Assembly: GCA_022510425.1 (NCBI GenBank)
Contig: JAFLTO010000008.1
Coordinates: forward strand, 1-64,000
Source: Muribaculaceae bacterium
GTDB taxonomy: Bacteria > Bacteroidota > Bacteroidia > Bacteroidales > Muribaculaceae
Direction: 5' to 3'
Length of the DNA stretch: 64,000 bases
This document shows, piece by piece, positions 36,036 to 44,188 of this stretch. The notes under the pieces are model-generated. The model was given only the letters and a program-made list of their open reading frames with translations, had not been told where the DNA came from and made no database searches. Made by a program: the position numbers and the translations under genes. Positions within the stretch are counted from its first letter, which is position 1. Every line of letters starts with the position of its first letter.

Positions 36036-36353
36036 TCATCCCGGAATCGGATCCGGTATCAGATAAAGGGTATCACCATTATGAATATTATAATCTTCAA
36101 GTGTCTGGTCTGTTCTTCCTATTCTAGGACGCAAAACCCTGATTTCATGCACTTCCGGGTCTTCCTTTCCTAAGAAATAGTCTATGGGAGCTCCGGAGTC
36201 ATCAATAGAAGGGAAATCAAAAATCAATTTCCCATCTGCACCGATGGCATGACGCAGGTTATTAACAAGTGTACTCAAAGAAGCTTCAGGGTTGGTAACT
36301 CTAAACTTCACCTTTTTATTATGATAAATTATATTCAGAAAATATTCTTCCAC
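36036..36353 (-). CDS. Ubiquitin-like beta-grasp protein with C-terminal glycine
   Basis: A 105-residue protein started by GTG at 36353 (an in-frame stop lies close upstream). The fold agrees with ubiquitin: beta hairpin (YFLNIIYHNKKVKFRV), helix (SLSTLVNNLRHAI), and the C-terminal block RTDQTLEDYNIHNGDTLYL, which parallels the ubiquitin stretch TLSDYNIQKESTLHL. The tail is IPDPIPG and the very last residue is Gly105, so the tail is ready for adenylation without proteolysis. The middle loop (about 44-70) is longer than in ubiquitin. It follows tssF by 48 bases and precedes E2 by six. No isopeptidase gene of the JAB kind is near, so reversal of the tag is not explained. Confidence 0.88.
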   Translation of the reverse strand: MEEYFLNIIYHNKKVKFRVTNPEASLSTLVNNLRHAIGADGKLIFDFPSIDDSGAPIDYFLGKEDPEVHEIRVLRPRIGRTDQTLEDYNIHNGDTLYLIPDPIPG

Positions 36354-36401
36354 GTTTATTTGATTACGATAAATTAGTTATTAAGTAGTAGGGACGAAAG
36401 T

Positions 36402-38102
36402 TTATTCGTCAATATTAATATTTACTCTTATGGGATAGATACCGGTTGATCTCATCTCTATCATTTTCTGTAAAAGAAATTCCAATAAGGATAACTTTCT
36501 TCCAAGAATTTTTTTTACCATAGATGAGCCTTTTAATGAAATTTCCACATACATTTCATATCCGGGTCCATAATTTTCTTTACTTTGACGATGAACAACT
36601 TTAATATTTCTAATAGTTTCTTCACCAATAGAATATCGTCGTTGAAGTTCCTTAATGCAAAAAAGTTTTATATCGGAAGGAGTAACTATCCTGTCATTAG
36701 TAAGAATGTAATATCTTAATAGCGTTTTAGAAATAGAATCGCTACTCACTTCATCAAATCCATGTGTAGGAGAGCCTATTTGCACTGTAGCATTATTATT
36801 AAGATTCCCGGGTGTTTGAATTTTTGAATTACTTGAAATAACAGAATTGACAGCAGCTCCTGAAGTTGTCAGATAATTCACTGTCAAACTAAATGAAGAA
36901 TCTTTCATCTTGTTTTTTTCGTGCAAAAGCAAATAAACTCCCGCTATATTTTTAAGGTAATCTTTTTGTGAAATCTTAATCATATGATTCACCAATTCCT
37001 GGAGATTAAATATGAGTCTGTCTGATTTCATTTCTTCAAGATTCCTGAAAGCATAAAAATCAGTGTGATATTTATTAACTATGGCACTCAGTAGTTTAAT
37101 CAGATTTCCCTGATTGAACCTATCGCCTGAAACACGTCTTACTTCCAGTTCGGTAGCTGAATATATTTGATCGCTTAACGGATGTATCAATTGGAGAAAT
37201 TGTTGAGAATTTTCATTCTTGTTTGATTCCGTATAACCGGCAATTCTCGCAATTGGGTGAGATGAAGTCAATGTCACTTCCTTTACACTTGCATTTACTA
37301 AAAAAATTGAATTCAAAACAAGGTTATTCACCTCGAAAATAAAATCTTCTTTTATTCCTGTAAATTCAAATATGAACTCTAATTTAGTAAATTCCTCCTC
37401 ATTTGTGGATATTTCAAAATCATCAATCCAGAAGTTTCTGATATTTTGTTGGGCAAATAAATCAAATGGAAGCATGGACCCAGAGAAATATTCTCCATGA
37501 TTATAGGTAAGAGAATCCGGTCTGAAATATTTGGAATAAGGCAGTTCGGTTAAATTCCAAGGCTTAATTAGTTGACATTTACATCCTTTGATCTTGACAT
37601 TTAAAGTGCGGAAATCTAAATCTTTCACTGCAAAAGAGAAGCCGTTTAAACTTGTAATGGGCCGTGGAAAATTGAATTCCATTTTCCATCTTCTTCCATC
37701 AATTCTTTCACAGTCACCTAAAGAAACATTAATAACTTTAGAATCAAATAAAGGTATAAATGAATATTTATCCAATCTGAATTCTGTGTCACCTGCAACA
37801 TGAGTTTCCACCAAAGAGTCAGAGGGTTGTGTCGAAACAACCACTGAAGCAGGTATAGCATGACCAATTTCGAATGGAGTCATCAATCTGGCGAAATCCT
37901 CAGTGATTTCCTCTTTAAGACGTGTTATGTCATTATCAAACTCATTCTCTTGGTAAGCCAAAGCACCAATCAACAATGAGAAAACCGGATCTTTCTCAAT
38001 ACCTTCCAGAGCATCCGCAAAGTCACTCTGCCTCCATATTTCCAACGACTCCTTTAAAAGTTCATTGGCTCGTTCCCTTGTTTCAAATATAGTTTGCTTC
38101 AT
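36402..38102 (-). CDS. tssF: TssF baseplate protein
   Basis: A 566-residue cytosolic protein of the baseplate wedge. The N-terminal region has the family pattern in which an Asp-Pro and a helix come first (GIEKDPVFSLLIGALAYQEN, then EITEDFARLMTPFEIGHAIP), typical of the VasA/TssF group. The remainder is beta-rich. In the wedge, TssF pairs with TssG and attaches TssE and TssK. It overlaps tssE by four bases and is followed by the ubiquitin-like gene. Divergence from proteobacterial TssF is high, so the call rests on the N-terminus and context. Confidence 0.85.
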   Translation of the reverse strand: MKQTIFETRERANELLKESLEIWRQSDFADALEGIEKDPVFSLLIGALAYQENEFDNDITRLKEEITEDFARLMTPFEIGHAIPASVVVSTQPSDSLVETHVAGDTEFRLDKYSFIPLFDSKVINVSLGDCERIDGRRWKMEFNFPRPITSLNGFSFAVKDLDFRTLNVKIKGCKCQLIKPWNLTELPYSKYFRPDSLTYNHGEYFSGSMLPFDLFAQQNIRNFWIDDFEISTNEEEFTKLEFIFEFTGIKEDFIFEVNNLVLNSIFLVNASVKEVTLTSSHPIARIAGYTESNKNENSQQFLQLIHPLSDQIYSATELEVRRVSGDRFNQGNLIKLLSAIVNKYHTDFYAFRNLEEMKSDRLIFNLQELVNHMIKISQKDYLKNIAGVYLLLHEKNKMKDSSFSLTVNYLTTSGAAVNSVISSNSKIQTPGNLNNNATVQIGSPTHGFDEVSSDSISKTLLRYYILTNDRIVTPSDIKLFCIKELQRRYSIGEETIRNIKVVHRQSKENYGPGYEMYVEISLKGSSMVKKILGRKLSLLEFLLQKMIEMRSTGIYPIRVNINIDE

Positions 38103-38557
38103 TTCCAGACTTTCAAAGTTGTGGTGTAGTTATAATCCTCTCCGGTGGCTTTTACTTGACCTTTTATATTAATATAAATTAATCGATTTTCTCTCACATA
38201 GGTCATTGATACAGAAACATCTTGTAGGCGCGTCTCATATTTGTTCACAGAAGTCTTCAATTCGGATGCAAAGGTATTTAGATTTTTAGATGAACCTGAA
38301 ATTTTCTTTTCATAAAGACCTCCTTTACCTTCAAAAATTTCAGCCGTATCCGTGGAATTGTATACAACTCCATCCTTTTCATTAAATATCTCAAATTTAA
38401 GATTATTGAATATGAAACCAAACTCAGGGTCTACCGCCGAAGAATAGCAAGGAGTCGATAACAATAGATCCAAATGTCGGTCTATAGCATTTTTTTGACT
38501 TTGTTCTCCGTCAAGTTTCCCTTTTTCTATTTTTAATGGCAATGAAATATTTCTCAT
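38099..38557 (-). CDS. tssE: TssE, gp25-like baseplate protein
   Basis: A 152-residue protein of the gp25/lysozyme-like group that starts the sheath at the baseplate. N-terminal layout agrees with the family (ISLPLKIEKGKLDGEQSQKN, RHLDLLLSTPCYSSAVDPEFGFIF). The usual Glu-Phe of the sheath-start motif in gp25 appears as EFGF. The C-terminal beta strands follow (SVSMTYVRENRLIYINIKG). It lies between tssK (four bases) and tssF (overlap). It should contact the first sheath ring of TssB-TssC. Confidence 0.85.
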   Translation of the reverse strand: MRNISLPLKIEKGKLDGEQSQKNAIDRHLDLLLSTPCYSSAVDPEFGFIFNNLKFEIFNEKDGVVYNSTDTAEIFEGKGGLYEKKISGSSKNLNTFASELKTSVNKYETRLQDVSVSMTYVRENRLIYINIKGQVKATGEDYNYTTTLKVWK

Positions 38558-38560
38558 AGC

Positions 38561-39697
38561 TTAAATAGTTGGCATGAACTCATCCTCTTCTTCCGGTGCA
38601 ATATATAGTGCTTCATAAAGTTTTTTATAAAGGTCATCAAAGAGTTTCGGTTCTAAAATCGTGACAAGATCAGCCCCAATTAATTTCTGTATTTCATCAA
38701 GTTTTTCCTTCAGATAATTTGGAAGAAATTCCTTAATTTTTTCTGTTATATCTTTATATACCTCTTCTTTTATCTCTTTCGGTAGTTTTTCAAGCAATTC
38801 CGGTTGAAGTTTTTCATACAATTCTTTTTTAGCCTGTTCGAGAAGCGCATTAAAGTCAATTGTATTATCTTCCAATACCACTTTGTCTAAAATCCTTTTA
38901 GCACCCTCAAGAAATGACTCCACAAAAACAAGCCATCGTTCTATATCATAATAATCAGGCAATGGTATATCTTTATGAGTTTCTGAATATGGAGTCACTA
39001 TAAAATAATCTATAGCATACGCCATTTCCTGTATCAATGAAATAAAATCTGATACATTCGATTCCGGATTTAAACTCTTCAGGATAAAAAGATAACGTAA
39101 TAAACTTCTTTTCCCGTCACCATCTTCGAGATTTGAATGTGAAGTTATTGTTTCGAGACTTTCTATGTATTTTTCTTTAAATTGAAAATATTTTTTATTC
39201 TCTGAAATAATTAAAGAAGGGACGATATAATCAGGATATAAACTTAAAACACCATCTTTCGCTGTGAACTTAGCTACAGGAAAGAGATCTTTCTTTTTAA
39301 GATCCTCTAAACTATATAGAGCAAAAGTATAAACATGATTATAGAAAGGCACTCCTTCCCTTTCAAACTCATGCCGTTCATCGGATATATTGACTCCTAA
39401 ATAATACTCCTCTCCATAAAGTATAGGGATATTAACCACTACTTCCTGTGCAGCACTAATAATTTTCCCCGATGGTAGTATGGCAATACACTTGAAATCG
39501 GTAATCTCAAATGTATTTTTTACAAAGACACCATTACAATTAAACTCAGAACCGGGAAGAAGACCAAGTTGATTCCTTCCTAAAGCAGCTATTAATGCAA
39601 GTCTTTGCTTGAAATCAAGAGAATATTCTAATTGTCGGAATGTCTCAGCAGTCAGTTCCATTCCCGACATCCAGTTTATTTTATCGTTTATATCCAT
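38561..39697 (-). CDS. tssK: TssK baseplate-to-membrane connector
   Basis: A protein of about 379 residues if it starts at MDINDKINWMSGMELTAETF (39697); an earlier in-frame ATG at 39742 would overlap the tssG stop. The opening W-x-x-G-M-x-L-(x)-F resembles the TssK N-terminus. A beta-rich shell region spans about 40-180, a helical bundle follows, with a long charged coiled coil (residues about 270-350) and an acidic end (APEEEDEFMPTI). In well-studied systems TssK links the baseplate to the membrane complex (TssL/TssM); here that partner must be one of the novel membrane proteins of this operon. Confidence 0.83.
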   Translation of the reverse strand: MDINDKINWMSGMELTAETFRQLEYSLDFKQRLALIAALGRNQLGLLPGSEFNCNGVFVKNTFEITDFKCIAILPSGKIISAAQEVVVNIPILYGEEYYLGVNISDERHEFEREGVPFYNHVYTFALYSLEDLKKKDLFPVAKFTAKDGVLSLYPDYIVPSLIISENKKYFQFKEKYIESLETITSHSNLEDGDGKRSLLRYLFILKSLNPESNVSDFISLIQEMAYAIDYFIVTPYSETHKDIPLPDYYDIERWLVFVESFLEGAKRILDKVVLEDNTIDFNALLEQAKKELYEKLQPELLEKLPKEIKEEVYKDITEKIKEFLPNYLKEKLDEIQKLIGADLVTILEPKLFDDLYKKLYEALYIAPEEEDEFMPTI

Positions 39698-39716
39698 ATT
39701 CTTTAGCTTCCAAATT

Positions 39717-40502
39717 TTAATTGATCCGGGTGTTATAATCAAGAGTCAGATTATTATTTAAAAACGTTTTCTCACTATAATCTTTTATCATGATTTCACA
39801 TTTCATCTCAGCCGGAATAAACCATTCAGCAAGAAATTCCCTTAAGGTTTCCACTTGATTAGAAAGATTTTTATAATTTTCATTATCAAGTTTTTCAATT
39901 AATAATTCATATCGGATCAATGGAATCCATTTTTTTGTAGAATCAGTCCGACTATATCTTCCCGTATAGACAATTACCTTACACTCAAATTGGGATTGCA
40001 ATATATTTTTTATCAAGCCGAAATCAGCCCTCCGTATACTTATATAAGGTAAAAGAGTTGCCCATTCTTTTACATAAGTATTTTCTATTTTCTTATATTC
40101 AATACCGAAATAAGTTTTCAAAATATATTCAAGTTTATCATTTAGCAATTGCGAAATTTCTCTTTCAATTTTCAATTTTCTTCTGAAAGAAACTGTATCA
40201 AACGGAAGGAATGCCTCTTGTAATACTCTTTTTCTCCTTTCTATTTCCTTATGTTTTTCTTTTTTATCACCACTCTGCAATTCATCAGCCGATGAAATAA
40301 AACCTTGAGGCAATAGTTTCAAAAATCCGTCTCGAGCAAGAGAAATCTCCGGTCGTTCAGTATCAACCGACAGGGCATCATTATTATAGTTACGATAAAA
40401 TGTGCCCTCATTACGCACTATCCAGCGTTCCTCTAACTCCGGATAAAGATAATTGAGCATCATCTCAGCTCCAATTTCAGGTATGTTAATATCAAAGCTC
40501 AT
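39717..40502 (-). CDS. tssG: TssG-like baseplate wedge protein
   Basis: A 261-residue cytosolic protein with a charged, mainly helical first half (ERWIVRNEGTFYRNYNND, EKHKEIERRKRVLQEAFLPFD) and a beta-rich second half that ends NNNLTLDYNTRIN. Position between an assembly-like enzyme and tssK, and the size, point to TssG, the partner of TssF in the wedge. Similarity to classical TssG is weak by eye, so this is inferred mostly from gene order. It overlaps the E1-like gene by four bases, which ties the conjugation gene to the baseplate genes. Confidence 0.65.
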   Translation of the reverse strand: MSFDINIPEIGAEMMLNYLYPELEERWIVRNEGTFYRNYNNDALSVDTERPEISLARDGFLKLLPQGFISSADELQSGDKKEKHKEIERRKRVLQEAFLPFDTVSFRRKLKIEREISQLLNDKLEYILKTYFGIEYKKIENTYVKEWATLLPYISIRRADFGLIKNILQSQFECKVIVYTGRYSRTDSTKKWIPLIRYELLIEKLDNENYKNLSNQVETLREFLAEWFIPAEMKCEIMIKDYSEKTFLNNNLTLDYNTRIN

Positions 40503-41644
40503 TGAATCTCTATGAAATAGTCCCTTTCTCTATAAATACCGTTTATTCCACATTTCATGAAAAGTATGTCATGTTCCGGAATCCCAATTTCTTCCAAAGT
40601 CATGTCAAGATAAGGGGAATCCCTGTGAAACTTCCTGATTTCATTCTGATAATAAGAACTTATAGGTTTTTTGCTTAGTTCAGGCGATTGATTTATGAAA
40701 TTTTCCACAAATCTGCCGGGAAGCATCACACTAAATTTTTCATCCGTTTCTTTGTCACAGATAAAATCTACAAAACAATCGTTAATAAGGTTTAAACTTA
40801 CACTATATGCACCTAATTGTATTTTTGTTAGCCACAATGCTTCCCTTATAGTTGTTTTTGAAGATATCGTAGACTTTATCACAGGTTTCCAGTACTCATG
40901 AACAGAACAATCATCATCAAAAGCTGATATTCCAACAGTTGAGAAACTGAAATATTTTCCATCATATATCAACATTTTTCCTGACAAAGTCTCAAAAATT
41001 GGATTATCATTATATTTATTATGTATAAGTTTCAAAGCTTCTTGTACTTGAATGGAGCCAATTATTGAAGCTATCAAGGATGTTGTAGGGGCACTTTCTG
41101 TCTTTAATGCTCTTCTGATATTCCCGGCACAAGAAAAACGTCTCTTCATATTATCCATTTCCTCATTCGAAAGAGTGCATGCATAGCAATTTTTACCCGG
41201 TTCAAATATCTTTACAATGCCTTCCAATTCTGATATTCCTCCATCAATCCATGGAACACCAACTCGCATACAAAGACGGTTAATGCAGTATCTTGCCCAC
41301 CGGTTATCTACACAACCAATCACTACGTCCATATCCTTGATCAAACCCAAACCTACATCTGCCGAAATATCACCATTTATGACAGTTAGGTTTATTTCCG
41401 GATGGATTTTTCTTATTACATAAGCTACGACATCCACCTTTGGTAATCCAACTGAATCTTGAAATTCATTAAAGAGAATAGAACGTTTAAGATTATCCGT
41501 TTCAACGTTGTCAAAATCAACAAGGACAATGTTACCCACTTTCATGAGCGCCAGATTTTTCAGCACCTCATTTCCTAAGGCACCACAACCCACGACCATG
41601 ACCTTGGCTGCATTGAGTATATCCTTTTTGAAACAGTCGCTCAT
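40499..41644 (-). CDS. E1-like adenylating enzyme (ThiF/UBA3 type)
   Basis: A 381-residue enzyme of the E1 superfamily. The adenylation domain has VVGCGALGNEVLKNLA (Gly19-x-Gly21-x-x-Gly24), the acidic LVDFDNVETDNLKRSILF (Asp43, Asn51, Arg54), Lys69 in GLPKVDV, and GCVDNRWAR (Asp113). A CYAC pair (153, 156) is followed at the proper distance by RRFSCAG with Cys172, which matches the active cysteine region of UBA3 and UBA2 (G-x-x-x-C-x-x-C...F-x-x-C). The C-terminal 130 residues are a separate domain ending LTLEEIGIPEHDIL-like text (TLEEIGIPEHDILFMK), perhaps the ubiquitin-fold part that recruits E2. It should adenylate Gly105 of the ubiquitin-like protein and bind it as a thioester. Gene order: 238-residue unknown, this gene, tssG. 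Confidence 0.9.
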   Translation of the reverse strand: MSDCFKKDILNAAKVMVVGCGALGNEVLKNLALMKVGNIVLVDFDNVETDNLKRSILFNEFQDSVGLPKVDVVAYVIRKIHPEINLTVINGDISADVGLGLIKDMDVVIGCVDNRWARYCINRLCMRVGVPWIDGGISELEGIVKIFEPGKNCYACTLSNEEMDNMKRRFSCAGNIRRALKTESAPTTSLIASIIGSIQVQEALKLIHNKYNDNPIFETLSGKMLIYDGKYFSFSTVGISAFDDDCSVHEYWKPVIKSTISSKTTIREALWLTKIQLGAYSVSLNLINDCFVDFICDKETDEKFSVMLPGRFVENFINQSPELSKKPISSYYQNEIRKFHRDSPYLDMTLEEIGIPEHDILFMKCGINGIYRERDYFIEIQ

Positions 41645-41658
41645 CTTCTACTTAAATA

Positions 41659-42375
41659 TTATTCATCATCGTCACCGTAGAGTTTCATACTCAGGCCGGC
41701 ACTTTTGCCATGAGCCTTTTCTTCCTTGGCATTTTGAATTTGAATCTCAGATTGTTGTTCCAGATATCTTTGGTAGGCTTCCTCTATTTCGGTCATTTTC
41801 TTTGATTTAAATTCCTCTATAGTTTTCTGCGCCATTTCATTGAGACTATCCAGTGAAGCTTTTGCTTCATCTTTATCTTCATCAGAAGATGTCACTACCA
41901 GCCCCTCTATCTTTACTTTATAAAAATCATAAACCCCTTTCACTTTTAAATCAACAATATCCGAATAAGTTTTAACTCCGTCTTTTAAAACATTATAACG
42001 ATCTTCATTAACTTCAGGCATTCCGAGCTCTATATACAATTCATCTTCATCTGATTCAGCTTCCTCATTCATGAGTTCTTTTATGTTTTTCACTTCTTGT
42101 AGAAATTCAGGATGCGATTCCATTATGCCTCGGCCTAAAGGCAAAAGGTTATTCTTATCTTTTGGTATTATAGCAAAATGATAATCATCGGATTTAAAAA
42201 TATCTGCAATATTCTCTATATCGAAATCACCATCCGGGGTGACTATATTTATTCCTAATAATGAAACCGGGTCTGCCTTTATCGCCAGATTCATCAAATT
42301 ATATGAATATAAAGCAATATAGCCTCCAAGCTTTTTTTTCGCTTCATCGATTGTGTTGATTACACTTCTTTTCAT
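41659..42375 (-). CDS. Acidic helical protein, unknown
   Basis: A 238-residue cytosolic protein with no signal peptide. The N-terminus is a mixed alpha/beta part (SLLGINIVTPDGDFDIENIAD). The middle is strongly acidic (NEEAESDEDELYIELGMPE), and the C-terminal third is a long helix (SLDSLNEMAQKTIEEFKSKK, then AYQRYLEQQ) that recalls the last helix of ribosome recycling factors; this likeness is weak and could be chance. It sits between the spike-like protein and the E1-like enzyme and might be a chaperone, a tag substrate or an effector adaptor. Function is not known. Confidence 0.6.
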   Translation of the reverse strand: MKRSVINTIDEAKKKLGGYIALYSYNLMNLAIKADPVSLLGINIVTPDGDFDIENIADIFKSDDYHFAIIPKDKNNLLPLGRGIMESHPEFLQEVKNIKELMNEEAESDEDELYIELGMPEVNEDRYNVLKDGVKTYSDIVDLKVKGVYDFYKVKIEGLVVTSSDEDKDEAKASLDSLNEMAQKTIEEFKSKKMTEIEEAYQRYLEQQSEIQIQNAKEEKAHGKSAGLSMKLYGDDDE

Positions 42376-42397
42376 GAACGACTATGTTTATGACCTT

Positions 42398-44185
42398 TTA
42401 TTCTTTCTTAGTTAATTCCTCCAAATCAAGTTTAGCCTTAAGGGAATCTCCTCCGGAAGCCGATCCGGCTGCCATGCCATCTGAAATATTAGGCGATTTA
42501 AATTGACTCTTTGCATTGACACTGTCAAACTCTGCCTTAGGCCCCTTTATCTCTCCCTTCAATGTAGTTTTTCCATTTACAGAAGTTTCTCCATATAAAG
42601 CTGTCTTCTCACCTGATATTTCAACTTTACCCCCATCCATTTGCAGCACGCCTTTTTTTTCACCTTGTTGCACTTCGTAAGTGGTTTTGGCAAAAAAACC
42701 TACAGTTTCTGCTGCCACCTGAATCAGATTACTTTGGTTTTCTTTATCTTGAGCCCCCAAAAACAACTTTTCAGAAAGCATAACCAATGAACTTCCCGAT
42801 GAAATTCCTTTATCCTTACCTTTTTCAGTATCGATGTCGGAAGACTTTATCTTTATGTCTTTTGCATTCATAGAGATTTCTCCGGTTGCTTTCCCATCAG
42901 TAGAATTAGCCGACATCTCCATATTTTCAAAACGCAATATGAGCTTACCGGATTTTGTCAAGGATTTCTCAGAAAGACCGGAATCCTTAAATTCATAATC
43001 TACAGCTCCAAGAGATATCTCTTTTGCATTGATATTCACTTTCCCTATAGAATCATATTTGCCTCCCGTTCGTTTCAAATTTCCATCCCTTTTAACGTCT
43101 TTCTCGTCAAGCCCTGAAATATCTATACCTTTGGCTTTAAGTTGAATTCTACCATTTTCTTGAAGGCTTCCCTCTTTATCTACTGCCCCTAAAGTTATTG
43201 AATTGGATCTAACTGTTAAACCGGAGGCCGCATCATTGCGAAGATTACCTTCTCCATCCATGGAATCAAGGGATATATTTTCCCCTCTTATATACACTTT
43301 AGCTCCATTGGATTTCTTCTTATACGTGTCTTTGTCTGGCACTTTTTCCTTTCTTTTTTTAAGTATATCTAATTTACGGCTTATTTCAGCTAATCTGGAT
43401 ATATTTTTGGAATAATCACAAAACTGATTATAGAGTTGCACAGTCATTTCCCTGAAAGAAGAACCGGTGTCCTGAAAATCTTTAAAATCTGTGCGAAGAC
43501 TCATTTCATTTCCCATTATTTTTTCTTGGGATTCAATCACTTCCTCAAAATTCTTCACTAAAGTTTCAAATTCTTTTTTGGATGAAGAAACATTTTTGTC
43601 TATTTCCTTTTTTTCCTTTTCCAAATTTGAAATAGAATTCTCAAGATTATCTTTCAGGCTTTCAGCTTCCACTGCAGCCTCTAAAACCAAATTAGAATCA
43701 GCATGTATTAACACACCTCCCTTGGAGGGCAATTTTATATTTTCCGAGAAAGCATCAGTTTCATCTTTTGCTTCCACTATAATCCCTCTTGCTATGTTGA
43801 CAATTGTTGAATTTGGCCACACCATATCTTCCTTGCCATCAGTTCCGGGGTCGCTTGCTTTATGTTCTATCATGGTTGCTTTCTCTGAGATAACACCACC
43901 CTCTCCTGATCCTTCAAGTGATATGTTGGTGCCCCGGATGACAACAACTGAACCCTCCCCTTTTAATTCTCCCGACCGATCTACGTTACCTATAATAATT
44001 TCAGGTGCTGAAAGTATTAATCTATTTGGATCTCTATAATATTTTCCGGTCTTAAACTCTTCTTTTAACTGATCGCGTAATGCTTGAACCTCTGCTTTGG
44101 CTTTCCTTATTTCAGCTAAATCTTTGCCTACACTCTCTCTGAAGTCATCAAGAGCCTTTTTCCAATCTTCAAATACTCTATCCAT
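42398..44185 (-). CDS. Spike-like protein with beta-helix repeats and coiled coil
   Basis: A 595-residue protein, three bases after vgrG. It opens with a helix (about 1-45), then a first block of strand-turn repeats (about 55-165: IIIGNVDRSGELKGEGS, ISLEGSGEGG), a coiled coil (about 175-310), and a second block of repeats (about 315-560: ISLDSMDGEGNLRND, ITLGAVDKEGSLQE, ISLGAVDYEF, then VEISGEKTALYGET). The repeat ISLGAVD-x-x-G resembles the trimeric beta-helix that ends many VgrG and gp5 spikes. I infer a second needle or a VgrG extension carrying a cargo. Not recognised as a named family; no toxin domain is seen. Confidence 0.72.
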   Translation of the reverse strand: MDRVFEDWKKALDDFRESVGKDLAEIRKAKAEVQALRDQLKEEFKTGKYYRDPNRLILSAPEIIIGNVDRSGELKGEGSVVVIRGTNISLEGSGEGGVISEKATMIEHKASDPGTDGKEDMVWPNSTIVNIARGIIVEAKDETDAFSENIKLPSKGGVLIHADSNLVLEAAVEAESLKDNLENSISNLEKEKKEIDKNVSSSKKEFETLVKNFEEVIESQEKIMGNEMSLRTDFKDFQDTGSSFREMTVQLYNQFCDYSKNISRLAEISRKLDILKKRKEKVPDKDTYKKKSNGAKVYIRGENISLDSMDGEGNLRNDAASGLTVRSNSITLGAVDKEGSLQENGRIQLKAKGIDISGLDEKDVKRDGNLKRTGGKYDSIGKVNINAKEISLGAVDYEFKDSGLSEKSLTKSGKLILRFENMEMSANSTDGKATGEISMNAKDIKIKSSDIDTEKGKDKGISSGSSLVMLSEKLFLGAQDKENQSNLIQVAAETVGFFAKTTYEVQQGEKKGVLQMDGGKVEISGEKTALYGETSVNGKTTLKGEIKGPKAEFDSVNAKSQFKSPNISDGMAAGSASGGDSLKAKLDLEELTKKE

Positions 44186-44188
44186 CGA

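Noticed and set aside
41659-42375. Ribosome recycling factor
   Set aside because: Only the last helix has a weak resemblance; the acidic middle and different N-terminus do not fit.
43491-44039. 182-codon frame opposite the spike-like gene
   Set aside because: Antisense shadow of a long, regular repeat gene; Ser/Phe/Ile-rich text is a by-product of the opposite strand.
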